Assembly (NCBI RefSeq): GCF_947489355.1
Contig: NZ_CANLDD010000045.1
Location: 1 to 37,504 of the forward strand
Length of the DNA stretch: 37,504 nucleotides
Direction of reading: 5' to 3'
Source of the DNA: an uncultured Microbulbifer sp.
GTDB lineage: Bacteria > Pseudomonadota > Gammaproteobacteria > Pseudomonadales > Cellvibrionaceae
Position numbers and translations under genes: made by a program. The notes under the pieces are model-generated. The model searched no databases and had not been told where the DNA came from. It saw only the letters and a list, made by a program, of their open reading frames with translations. Position 1 is the stretch's first letter. Each line of letters opens with the position of its first letter. Positions 30,449 through 37,504 of the stretch are shown piece after piece.

Positions 30449-31042
30449 TCAGGAGAGTTCGGTAATACGCCTGTTTGCTGCTGCCAGGTTCTTTTCTTTC
30501 GCCTCCCCGGCAACAGCCAGCCCTTCAATGTAAATAAACTCCACATCGGTCATGCCTACAAACCCCAGAAACTGACGCAAAAATGCGCTTTGCGCATGAT
30601 CATCACCGTAGAAGCCGCCGCGAGCCGCAAAGACGATAACTTTTTTGTTCACGAGCATCCCCTGGGGGCCATTATCGGTATAGCGAAAGGTAACACCGGA
30701 GCGGGCAATATGATCGAAATAGGTGTGCAACGTGGATGGAATAGTGAAGTTGTACATAGGTACTCCCATTACCACGGTCTCAGCGGCAGAAATTTCTTTA
30801 ATCAAAATATCCGAATAATGGACCATTGCCTGCTGCTCTAGGCTGCGCTGTTCCTGTGGTGTATTGAATGCTTGATAGTGCGCCAAGGTCAGGTGCGGTA
30901 TCGGTTCTGCCACCAAGTCGCGGCTGATCACTTCTCCACGGGGATTCTTCGTTTTCCAGTTCTGCACGTATTTTGCGGCCAACAGGGAGGATTGACCCTC
31001 TACCTGAAAGATACTGGATTGGATAGTGAGTAGCTTTGCCAT
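30449..31042 (-). CDS. azoR: FMN-dependent NADH-azoreductase
   Basis: 197 residues with a flavodoxin-like fold. Blocks typical of AzoR are visible: a phosphate-binding start (LLTIQSSIFQVEGQSSLLA), VVMGVPMYNFTIPSTLHTYFDHIARSGVTFRYT, and FAARGGFYG with FLGFVGMTDVEFIYIEG. These enzymes reduce quinones and azo compounds by two electrons with NADH. The second of two consecutive ATG codons (31042) has better spacing from AGGAGG. Divergent from a LysR regulator 104 bases away, the usual regulatory pairing. Confidence 0.92.
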   Translation of the reverse strand: MAKLLTIQSSIFQVEGQSSLLAAKYVQNWKTKNPRGEVISRDLVAEPIPHLTLAHYQAFNTPQEQRSLEQQAMVHYSDILIKEISAAETVVMGVPMYNFTIPSTLHTYFDHIARSGVTFRYTDNGPQGMLVNKKVIVFAARGGFYGDDHAQSAFLRQFLGFVGMTDVEFIYIEGLAVAGEAKEKNLAAANRRITELS

Positions 31043-31146
31043 CATTGCCTCCTGAGAGAGTATTTTTGTGATGGCGGTATTGAAACATTGGATGATTCGA
31101 TTAAAAATACGAAAATTGTGGGTAAACCTATCAACTTATTCGATCT

Positions 31147-32079
31147 ATGAATGGAGAGTGTCTACAAAACTCCTCGTCAGCGCCCAGGATAACCCTGGAG
31201 CAATGGCGTTGCTTGGTGGCAGTGGTGGAAGAGGGGGGCTATGCCCAGGCGGCGGAGCGGTTGTATAAGAGCCAGTCTTCGGTGAGCTATGCGGTACACA
31301 AGCTGGAGACAGTACTCGGAGTCAACGCATTTGCCCTGCATGGCCGCAAAGCTGTGCTCACTTCTGCCGGCGACATGCTCTTTCGCCGGGCCAAGCAGCT
31401 GTTGGAGGATGCAGCGAGCCTGGAAGGCGCAGCCCACAAAGCCTCTGCCGGTTGGGAGACAGAGATAGCCATTGCCGTGGAGGTTCTTTTCCCCACCTGG
31501 TTATTGCTGGAGTGCCTGGACCAATTCGGAAAAGAGAGCCCGCAAACCCGTATTGAAATTTATGAAACCGTTATCAGCGGTGCACCGGAGGCTCTGCAGC
31601 GTAAGCAGGTAGATTTTGCTATCAGTCCGCATATCCCTATGGGGTTTAGTGGTGAACTGTTGCCCAACGCTATACACATTATTCCGGTGGCACACCCGGA
31701 TCATCCACTGCACCAGCTGGGGCGGGAGCTGACTCTACGGGATCTGCGTCACCACCGCCACCTGGTTGTGCGCGATACCGGTCCTATGCGCACCAGTCGC
31801 ACAGCCACTGTCGACGTAGCTCAGCGCTGGACAGTCAGCAATATAACCACTTCGCTCGGTGCAACCTGTCGGGGTTATGGCTTCGCTTGGTTACCGGAAG
31901 AAAAAATCCTCACAGAACTCGCTGAGGGCAGCCTTAAGCCATTACCCCTACGCGGGGGCAATAAAAAAATCGCGCCCATGTATCTGATATTTGCTGATGG
32001 TGATACCACCGGTCCGGGGGCGCAAAGGCTGGCCGATATTATCCGCCAGCGCCTGCGGGACTTGTCGGGGGAAAGCTGA
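31147..32079 (+). CDS. LysR-family transcriptional regulator
   Basis: 310 residues. The winged helix-turn-helix is at about 15-75 (ITLEQWRCLVAVVEEGGYAQAAERLYKSQSSVSYAVHKLE), and the rest is a periplasmic-binding-protein-like effector domain. The start is ATG 31147; upstream signals are weak. Transcribed divergently from azoR, so it probably controls azoR and itself. Effector unknown. Confidence 0.9.
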   Translation: MNGECLQNSSSAPRITLEQWRCLVAVVEEGGYAQAAERLYKSQSSVSYAVHKLETVLGVNAFALHGRKAVLTSAGDMLFRRAKQLLEDAASLEGAAHKASAGWETEIAIAVEVLFPTWLLLECLDQFGKESPQTRIEIYETVISGAPEALQRKQVDFAISPHIPMGFSGELLPNAIHIIPVAHPDHPLHQLGRELTLRDLRHHRHLVVRDTGPMRTSRTATVDVAQRWTVSNITTSLGATCRGYGFAWLPEEKILTELAEGSLKPLPLRGGNKKIAPMYLIFADGDTTGPGAQRLADIIRQRLRDLSGES

Positions 32080-32207
32080 GAATAGGGTCCTTTATTAACC
32101 AGCAATAATGCCTTGCAAGCTTGCGGAAAACCCACGGCGCTATTCAGGTGCCCAGTATCAAATAGCTTTATTAGCCATGGGGACTGGCAGATCGCTGAAA
32201 GACAACC

Positions 32208-32954
32208 CTAACGGTAGTCGGGGTTGGGGAAGTCCGGCTTGCAACCGGCATCCCAACGGGAGCGCTGGTTACCATGGGCTGGTATGCCGCCTGCATCTTT
32301 GATCATCCTGGCCAGATGCATCAGGTTCCAGGTCATAAAGGTGGTATTGCGGTTGGTGAAATCATTTTGCGGACCTCCGGAGCCAGGGTCCAGGTAGGAG
32401 GGGCCAGGGCCTGCTTCTCCTACCCAGGCGGCATCTGCTTGTGGTGGGATTACATAGCCCAAATGTTGCAGAGAATAGAGAATGTTCATGGCGCAGTGCT
32501 TGGCGCCATCTTCGTTTCCAGTAATCAGGCAGCCGCCAACACGACCGTAATAGGCATATTGGCCCTGATCGTTCAGGTCGGAAGAGTTGGCATAGAGTCG
32601 CTCGATGGTTTGAGTGCAGATGGATGATTTTTCACCGAGCCAGATAGGCGAGCCGATGACCAGTATGTCAGCTTTTTCTACCTGCTGGTAAATCTGCGGC
32701 CATTCGTCATTTCTCCAGCCGTGCTCGGTCATATCGGGGTAAACTCCAGAAGCGATGTCATGATCCACCGGTCGCAGTACCTGTGTATGAACTCCATTTC
32801 TCTGCATGATCTCGCGGGAGATATTGATCAAGCCATCGGTATGGGAAAGTTCCGGAGTTGGCTTTAATGTGCAATTCAGGAACAGAGCGTTGAGATCGGA
32901 AAAATCCCAAGAGCTGGATTCGCACTCGGCCAGCTGTTTTTTGTTGAGTGTCAT
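32208..32954 (-). CDS. Flavodoxin-fold NAD(P)H-dependent FMN reductase
   Basis: 248 residues. The fold is recognised from LNALFLNCTLKPTPE (phosphate-binding start), KADILVIGSPIWLGEKSSICTQTIERL and GGCLITGNEDGAKHCAMNILYSLQHLGY. It belongs to the broad NADPH-dependent FMN reductase / flavodoxin-like group; the substrate is not known. ATG 32954 has GGAGG six bases upstream; an in-frame extension to 33023 is unsupported. Converges with the LysR gene. A redox-stress role together with azoR is inference. Confidence 0.8.
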   Translation of the reverse strand: MTLNKKQLAECESSSWDFSDLNALFLNCTLKPTPELSHTDGLINISREIMQRNGVHTQVLRPVDHDIASGVYPDMTEHGWRNDEWPQIYQQVEKADILVIGSPIWLGEKSSICTQTIERLYANSSDLNDQGQYAYYGRVGGCLITGNEDGAKHCAMNILYSLQHLGYVIPPQADAAWVGEAGPGPSYLDPGSGGPQNDFTNRNTTFMTWNLMHLARMIKDAGGIPAHGNQRSRWDAGCKPDFPNPDYR

Positions 32955-33608
32955 ATGTAGCCTCCATACTATTAGTGCTGCTGTGTTTCGGGAAAGAGGT
33001 GCATTGGCGTTGCTTTCTGTCACAGGTTTGTTCTGTCAACGCTGATAACCTGCCTGTTCCAACTGAGTTTCACAGGCTGCAAACGACCATTTGTCATTAT
33101 TCGGTGTTTGATACTGCCCAAAAGCCCATGCGGATCGAGCCAGGGTTATCAAAAATAAATGCTAGCTGTGCTTTTTGTTGTATTGACGAAAGTCGTGTCG
33201 GGTTTGCTCAATGAACCGTTCCGGGATCTATTTGTCCGCTGGGGCATCGAAGATGATGCTGGTTATACGCACCCGCTGGATCACAAGTAGCAACTCAAAC
33301 TGCGCAGGACTACTTTTGCCGAGGAAAAGATACAAGTAGGCGTTCCTGTGCAGAGAGGCGGTTGCAGCCGTGATTACAGTGTTTCCGTAACAGGGTTAAA
33401 TCATTTTGGTAACGTCCGGCTGACCTGTCAATGCACAGTCGAGAATGTCGATTTTACAGCCAGATTTGTAATCAACAATATTCAGCTTGTCGATACTTCA
33501 AACACTCAAGAAGTGCGCCGCAGATCCGTCTGGTAAATGCCTGGTAGCGATAACAGCTTATCGTCATCGACATTGAGAAATACGTTTTGAACGTGTTTTC
33601 GCAGCAGC
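32955..33608. other. Gene-poor region left of the recombinase
   Basis: 654 bases with no gene that I can support. A 43-codon ATG frame (33159-33290) and a 62-codon GTG frame (33348-33536) lack ribosome sites and recognisable families. It contains no clear repeat or transposase relic. It marks the boundary between the redox genes and the mobile region. Confidence 0.4.
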
Positions 33609-34616
33609 CTATCGAAGAAGCTCTGCCATCTTTTTCATTAATATTGAGGAGGCATTGTCGGAAAACTGTTGCCCTTCTTCAATATATCCCCAGACAACAG
33701 CGTCGCTTTTCCAGCCACCCTGCTTCTTGATCAATTCAAAACTCACTTTTTCGCGCGCCGCGGCGGTCGAAAGGCCGCGTCGAAAGCTGTGACTACTGAC
33801 CTGATCGACAAAGTCAAAGCCACAGGCATGGCCAAGTTTCTTCAGCAAGTCATTAATGGCAGTGGGGTTTAGCTGTTGCGGCTGAACAGTATCCCAGCGA
33901 TTGACCGCACGGAACACGGGCCCCTCTGTGATGGCAGCAATTTTTAACCAGTGCTTAAGTGCTGAGGCGGGGCAAACCTGTGCATCGCCATAGGGGAGGG
34001 CGCGCAAAATCCCCTCACCACTCTGGTCTGTTTTGGATTTGGGTAGGCGTATGATTAATCCTTCCTCTTCCCATATCAAGTCGGACACCTGTATTGACAC
34101 CAGTTCACTGCGCCGAAAGGCACCAAAGAAACCGGTCAGGAGTAAAGCGAGGTCCCGGGCTTTCTTCTTGGATGCCACTTGAGTACGCAAGTGGCCGGCC
34201 ATCGCGGCCAGATGCTGCATACTGAGTGCCTTGGCTTTTTGCTTGGGCTTACCATGGGTACGCCTTATGCCCTGCATGGTTTTTTGTACCAGCGGGTCGG
34301 TCACCGGATTGGACATGCCCTGGTACTGGTGCCATTGCCCAATGGCAGTGAGATGCAGGTCGAGGGTGCGGGAATTTAACACCTCAGCGCGGTTAAGCAG
34401 ATAGCGCACCAGTACCTGGTTGTTGGTAGGAAGCCTGCCTCCCCACTTTTCAAACTGGCGAATGGCGGACCGATAGGCCTTGCGGGTGTTATCTGAGGTG
34501 GAGGCGCGCAGGTAATCCTGGACTTTTTTCTCCCGAGGGAGCTTTTCTTGTGCGCCAATGGTGCTTCCGGTAACAAGCGTATCTCGAAGTCTGGCAGGGG
34601 GTTGTTCTTTGTCCAT
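33609..34616 (-). CDS. Tyrosine recombinase, TnpS-like
   Basis: 335 residues. An N-terminal SAM-like core-binding domain (about 30-125, with NTRKAYRSAIRQFEKWGG) precedes the catalytic domain. The catalytic set is visible: Arg168 (AFRRSEL), a lysine in PKSKTD, His276 and Arg279 (HSFRRG), Trp302 (GGWKSD) and nucleophile Tyr311 (GYIEEG). Length, sequence style and a divergent coiled-coil partner resemble TnpS, the cointegrate resolvase of Tn4651-type transposons, rather than a phage integrase: there is no arm-binding domain or excisionase gene. The 170-base spacer to its partner holds the likely recombination site. The start at 34616 has no strong ribosome site. It is intact and probably active. 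Confidence 0.85.
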   Translation of the reverse strand: MDKEQPPARLRDTLVTGSTIGAQEKLPREKKVQDYLRASTSDNTRKAYRSAIRQFEKWGGRLPTNNQVLVRYLLNRAEVLNSRTLDLHLTAIGQWHQYQGMSNPVTDPLVQKTMQGIRRTHGKPKQKAKALSMQHLAAMAGHLRTQVASKKKARDLALLLTGFFGAFRRSELVSIQVSDLIWEEEGLIIRLPKSKTDQSGEGILRALPYGDAQVCPASALKHWLKIAAITEGPVFRAVNRWDTVQPQQLNPTAINDLLKKLGHACGFDFVDQVSSHSFRRGLSTAAAREKVSFELIKKQGGWKSDAVVWGYIEEGQQFSDNASSILMKKMAELLR

Positions 34617-34690
34617 GGAGTCTTGATACCCGTGAAATCTGTCCTTTTGTACCGAAGATACAGCACTCGTGCGTTTTTGTTGAAGTTTAG

Positions 34691-34716
34691 CCTTCGATAA
34701 TAAACCTTATCGAAGG
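34691..34716. repeat. 10-6-10 inverted repeat, candidate recombination core
   Basis: CCTTCGATAA (34691-34700) and TTATCGAAGG (34707-34716) are perfect inverted arms around the six-base spacer TAAACC. Arm and spacer size match tyrosine-recombinase core sites (two recombinase-binding arms flanking a 6-8 base exchange region, as in dif). It lies between the divergent recombinase and coiled-coil genes, 75 bases upstream of the recombinase start. Confidence 0.6.
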
Positions 34717-34749
34717 TTAATTAAATACATTCAAGAGATAGATTTAATC

Positions 34750-34778
34750 ACATAATAATGTAATATTACGTATTATGT
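34750..34778. promoter_or_regulatory. Long AT-rich palindrome, probable operator
   Basis: Outer arms ACATAATA and TATTATGT flank the perfect 10-base palindrome GTAATATTAC, making a near-symmetrical 29-base element. It ends 29 bases before the start of the KfrA-like gene, where an autorepressor would bind. It could also be an accessory site for recombination. Confidence 0.5.
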
Positions 34779-34807
34779 AATATGTTATGAAAATAAAGGA
34801 GAGCACT

Positions 34808-35866
34808 ATGGCACGAATAGGGGTTACCTACCTGGATATCGTACAGGCAGCCAACGCCATAAAAGCCCGCGATGAGGAGCCCACTGTTGACAGGGTGCGT
34901 ACCCAACTGGGCACCGGCAGTAAAAGCACCATTGCGCCTCTCCTTAAACGTTGGCGCAGCGAAACCGCCAGCAATACAGACGTCAGCGGGTTACCCAGGG
35001 ATCTGGTAGAAGCGTTGAAAAAGCTGCATCAGCACATTCAGGGGGATGCCGACCAGAGAGTCGCGCAAAACCAGCAGGAGCACCAGAAACAGCAGAATGC
35101 ACAGTTATCTCAACTGGCTCAGGCCCGTGAGGCCGAGGCAAAACAGTCCGCCAGAGTGCGCGAACTGGAGCAGAAGCTCTCATTAGCTGAAGCAGATAGA
35201 CGCAGCCTCAGGCAGGCTGTGGAAGAGAAGCAGGCGGCATTGGAGAAATGCGAGTATCAGCGCCAAGAGGCTGTCACCCGTATTGAAGAACAAAAGAATA
35301 CCATCAAAGAAATGAAGCTTGAGAATCGTGATATCCGTGAACATTTCGAGCACTTTCAGGAAAACACCGCCAATGATCGCCAGTATGAGCGCGATCAGTT
35401 CCACACAGCCAGTGAGCAATTAAAAGAACAGATAGCTGCACTCACCGAGCAATTGTCGCTAGCAGAGCATAAGTTTAGTGAGCTGAACCTGCTCTACAAC
35501 CAGGGGCAGGTCCTTGTCACGGAGCTGAATCACGAAAAACAGGAGATGCACGAGCAAATTGGTGCAGTCCAGGCAAAAAGGGAGGCCCTACAGCAGCAAA
35601 ATGCAGAGCAGGGCAGGCAGTTGGAGAGTAAAATGGCGGAAGTTGCCAATTTACAAGCCCAGATTGTCCGCCTGCAAGGCAACAACTCGGCTTTTTGCAA
35701 AGAATCCCAGCTACAGCGACAGTCACTGGATAAATTGGAATCTGAATTGGCGGCAGCACAGGATCGACTGGAGCAATTACTGGATGAAAATCGTATGCTC
35801 CTGCAAGAAAAAGCGATCATTCAAGGGCAGTTTAAACAGTTGGAAAGCTCTCTGGAATCGCGTTAA
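34808..35866 (+). CDS. KfrA-like coiled-coil DNA-binding protein, TnpT-like
   Basis: 352 residues. The first 60-110 residues form a KfrA-type DNA-binding domain (GVTYLDIVQAANAIKARDEEPTVDRVRTQLGTGSKSTIAPLLKRW). The rest is one long coiled coil rich in Glu, Gln, Leu and Ala (about 80-345). KfrA is a plasmid-encoded autorepressor with this architecture, and TnpT of Tn4651, which stimulates TnpS recombination, is of similar length and is likewise divergent from the recombinase. I chose ATG 34808 because AAGGAGAG is well placed; ATG 34787 in the same frame has no ribosome site and lies close to the palindrome. The role as recombination helper is inference from the pairing. Confidence 0.75.
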   Translation: MARIGVTYLDIVQAANAIKARDEEPTVDRVRTQLGTGSKSTIAPLLKRWRSETASNTDVSGLPRDLVEALKKLHQHIQGDADQRVAQNQQEHQKQQNAQLSQLAQAREAEAKQSARVRELEQKLSLAEADRRSLRQAVEEKQAALEKCEYQRQEAVTRIEEQKNTIKEMKLENRDIREHFEHFQENTANDRQYERDQFHTASEQLKEQIAALTEQLSLAEHKFSELNLLYNQGQVLVTELNHEKQEMHEQIGAVQAKREALQQQNAEQGRQLESKMAEVANLQAQIVRLQGNNSAFCKESQLQRQSLDKLESELAAAQDRLEQLLDENRMLLQEKAIIQGQFKQLESSLESR

Positions 35867-35884
35867 TCCATTGAAAACTTACAG

Positions 35885-36125
35885 GTGAATCACCCCGGGT
35901 TTCCCGGAGTCCAACGTTCATGAGAGAACCAGCCAATGAACAAACGACCTGGATACTCCCTCGTAAGTACGGGGACACGCAGTTCGCATGAGGTTGACCA
36001 GCGAGCATCGGTCTCGCTGGGCAGCGATCGCAGCTATTGCGTCCAGGATCGGCTGTACACTTGAGACACTGCAATCGCGGGTCAACAAGAGGCAAGTCGG
36101 CAAGGGTACTAAGCCGGGCACACAG
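35885..36125 (+). pseudogene. Decayed IS3-family insertion sequence, left end and orfA
   Basis: TGAATCACCCCGGGTTTCCC at 35885 looks like an IS3-family left terminus. An orfA-like start follows at 35937 (NKRPGYS), then a frameshift, and from 35979 another frame reads RWAAIAAIASRIGCTLETL, the helix-turn-helix region of IS3 OrfA. The homology fades after about 36110; orfB and the right end are missing. The insertion is directly behind the coiled-coil gene and leaves it intact. Confidence 0.65.
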
Positions 36126-36281
36126 CCTGCCTTAATATGCTGACGCAGGTCGAGCAAAAGACCATGCGCCCACCCCGAAAACATAGGCTTCCCGGAAGGC
36201 GGGGCTACCCGGATGCCCGCGGTGGAAGCTTTCTGGCCTTTGCTGCGACTGGGGTTGCGGGCCCACAGGGAAGATTCCGGT

Positions 36282-36506
36282 CTATGGCAGACCCTCCCCA
36301 CGGGGAGAAGCCACTGCCAAAGGCTTTCCATTGTCCCGCGCCCGCTCCTTTTGGATGCGCAGATATACCTCTTCCCGGTGTACCGGCAGGGATTTTGGGG
36401 CCTTGATACCCACCCTGACCTGATTACCCGTAATTTCCAATACTATGACGGAGACATTTTTTCCAATTCTGAGATTCTCGCCTGGCCGGCGTTTTAGAAT
36501 CAACAT
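36282..36506 (-). CDS. csrA: CsrA/RsmA-family RNA-binding regulator
   Basis: 74 residues. The N-terminus [15 protein letters not shown] and the block [28 protein letters not shown] match CsrA throughout, including the Arg44-type residue in VHREE that contacts GGA motifs in mRNA. The C-terminal tail of about 20 residues ([18 protein letters not shown]) is longer than in E. coli (61 residues). AAGGAAAGG precedes ATG 36506. It lies in insertion-sequence debris, with no core genes next to it, so it is probably an extra, horizontally acquired copy. CsrA represses or stabilises target mRNAs; its targets here are unknown. Confidence 0.88.
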   Translation of the reverse strand: MLILKRRPGENLRIGKNVSVIVLEITGNQVRVGIKAPKSLPVHREEVYLRIQKERARDNGKPLAVASPRGEGLP

Positions 36507-37080
36507 AAGCCTTTCCTTCCGGTTTGCAAATTCCGGGCTGACTTTTTGTGATGGGAATACCCGGGGTGTAATGGTTGAAGGAAATACAAGGCGGGGCGCG
36601 GGAACGGTAGGCGGTAAAGCAGAACTGCCGCACGCAACGCCCCCAGGGCCTGGGGAACCGCGCCAAGTGCCTGAAGGGGCTCCGCTTTATTGAAGACGAG
36701 CGGGTTTCTAGCGTATTATCCATATAGCCATTTTGATACTTGCTTATCAATTTGGTTAGCTGGCCCTCTGGTGGTTGCACACCTTGGGTCAGCGCCTTTT
36801 ACTTACGCTTAGGCCACGTTACCGTTCTCCTGTTGAAGGGAAGGGATTTTAGAAAATGCCCGGGCTGTAAACAAACTGCCCGGGCAGTTTGGACCGCTTG
36901 CGCTATTGGCTCGCAAAAACCGGTCCAAATACTGACAGAAACCTTTGGATTCTACGCCGCTTTGACACGAAAGAAAACGGAATGCAATTCAATAAGATCA
37001 TTTTGATGCCTATATTTCTAAGCGCAAGCGCCCGGAAAAACCGCAATGCCCTTTTAAAAAGGGCCGGTGACACTGGCTTG
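36507..37080. other. Gene-poor region with strong palindromes
   Basis: 574 bases between csrA and the IS5 relic. No gene is supported. It must hold the csrA promoter (not located). Its second half has several inverted repeats, listed separately; the first half has only short GC-rich repeats. Confidence 0.4.
36858..36929. repeat. Cluster of palindromes and a nested hairpin
   Basis: GCCCGGGC occurs twice (36858-36865 and 36878-36885). The second lies in the perfect 18-base palindrome AAACTGCCCGGGCAGTTT (36873-36890). Overlapping it, TTTGGACCG (36888-36896) pairs with CGGTCCAAA (36921-36929), and inside that TTGCG (36898-36902) pairs with CGCAA (36912-36916). This forms a two-part stem. No T-tract follows. 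Confidence 0.6.
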
Positions 37081-37290
37081 TTATACCACCCCTGCGTTTC
37101 CGAAACACATAGATGGCCATAGGAAGGCACAAGCGGGCCGCTGAATTTGGTGGTATTTCTTGAGTTTGTCGAAACGTGAGGCATTCGTGCGGTCGTGCTT
37201 CAAGCGTGCAACCGCATTCTCAACCAGAGGCCGATTTTTGTAGAGTTCCCTGTTCAAATCCGCGTTGCCTTCCACGAAATTGCGCACTCC
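37081..37290 (-). pseudogene. Decayed IS5-family transposase C-terminus
   Basis: On the minus strand a frame reads NRELYKNRPLVENAVARL, then FDKLKKYHQ and ACAFLWPSM. This matches the C-terminal end of IS5-family DDE transposases (pattern RHLVEN-x-F-x-RLK, then R-x-DK). The rest of the protein is missing or out of frame: the stretch upstream (37291-37400) shows a different frame with VTDNIVLSTGHKVFVDGRY that I cannot join to it. Confidence 0.6.
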
Positions 37291-37435
37291 GGGAATCCCT
37301 GCCTTGGCACTCTGTTGCGCTTAGGGTAACGTCCATCCACGAAAACCTTATGACCAGTGCTTAAAACAATATTGTCTGTCACTTGCCTGACGGGAACCAG
37401 GCAGAGAAGGATCTACGTTGTCTACTCGGCCTAGC

Positions 37436-37493
37436 GGGGGCATTTGAACAGAAACTTACGGTTTCAGCCCTTCAGGCGCTCTCCAAACCGTAA
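37436..37493. repeat. Dyad repeat at the right edge, possible transposon end
   Basis: GGGGG (37436-37440) is followed by a 9-base inverted repeat, TTACGGTTT (37456-37464) and AAACCGTAA (37485-37493), around a 20-base loop. Tn3-family termini start with GGGG, and a short open frame on the minus strand stops at 37464, as a gene would that ends next to a terminus. The window ends before this can be tested. Confidence 0.3.
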
Positions 37494-37504
37494 ATCCTTG
37501 TAAG

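Noticed and set aside
33159-33290. 43-codon ATG frame with protein-like composition
   Set aside because: No ribosome site, no recognised family, and surrounded by non-coding DNA; not enough support for a gene.
36888-36929. Integron attC site
   Set aside because: The nested stem is similar in shape, but the conserved GTTRRRY and RYYYAAC ends are missing and no cassette array follows.
1-37504. CRISPR array, tRNA or rRNA genes
   Set aside because: No regularly spaced direct repeats and no tRNA or rRNA signature were seen on either strand.

Overview
The window is chromosomal DNA from a gammaproteobacterium, most likely a marine member of the Cellvibrionales (Microbulbifer-like). That placement is inference from gene content: a complete Na+-translocating NADH:quinone reductase operon, CsiV, AcnB, the soluble transhydrogenase SthA, and an order csiV-mfd-gap-nqrABCDEF-apbE-nqrM-sthA that I recall being largely shared with Pseudomonas.

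Left part (1-16.1 kb), core metabolism. mfd and csiV run leftwards. gap (long, NAD-binding GAPDH type) runs rightwards from a divergent promoter region. Then come the six nqr genes, closely packed with overlaps and strong ribosome sites, followed by the two maturation genes: apbE attaches FMN to NqrB and NqrC, and nqrM supplies iron for the NqrD/NqrE cluster. A perfect intrinsic-terminator hairpin lies inside the signal-peptide codons of apbE. sthA and an overlapping YigI-type thioesterase close the block. Together these genes link glycolytic NADH production, the NADH-driven sodium pump and NADH/NADPH balance.

Middle part (16.1-32.9 kb), mixed. A secreted M43 metalloprotease stands alone in AT-richer DNA. 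It is followed by acnB (leftward), a DUF1289 protein, a Tus-family replication-terminus protein, a three-gene ABC-2 export operon, a TetR regulator divergent from an AcrAB-type RND pump without an outer-membrane gene, and a redox group (azoreductase, divergent LysR regulator, flavodoxin-like reductase).

Right part (33-37.5 kb), mobile DNA. A tyrosine recombinase and a KfrA-like coiled-coil DNA-binding protein are divergently arranged around an AT-rich spacer. The spacer holds a 10-6-10 inverted repeat shaped like a recombinase core site, plus a second long palindrome next to the coiled-coil gene. This arrangement resembles the TnpS/TnpT cointegrate-resolution module of Tn4651-type transposons, but no transposase gene is visible with it. 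To its right lie a decayed IS3-family orfA, an intact extra csrA, several strong palindromes, a decayed IS5-family transposase end, and a possible transposon-like terminus at the window edge. This right part is the most promising place for something undescribed.
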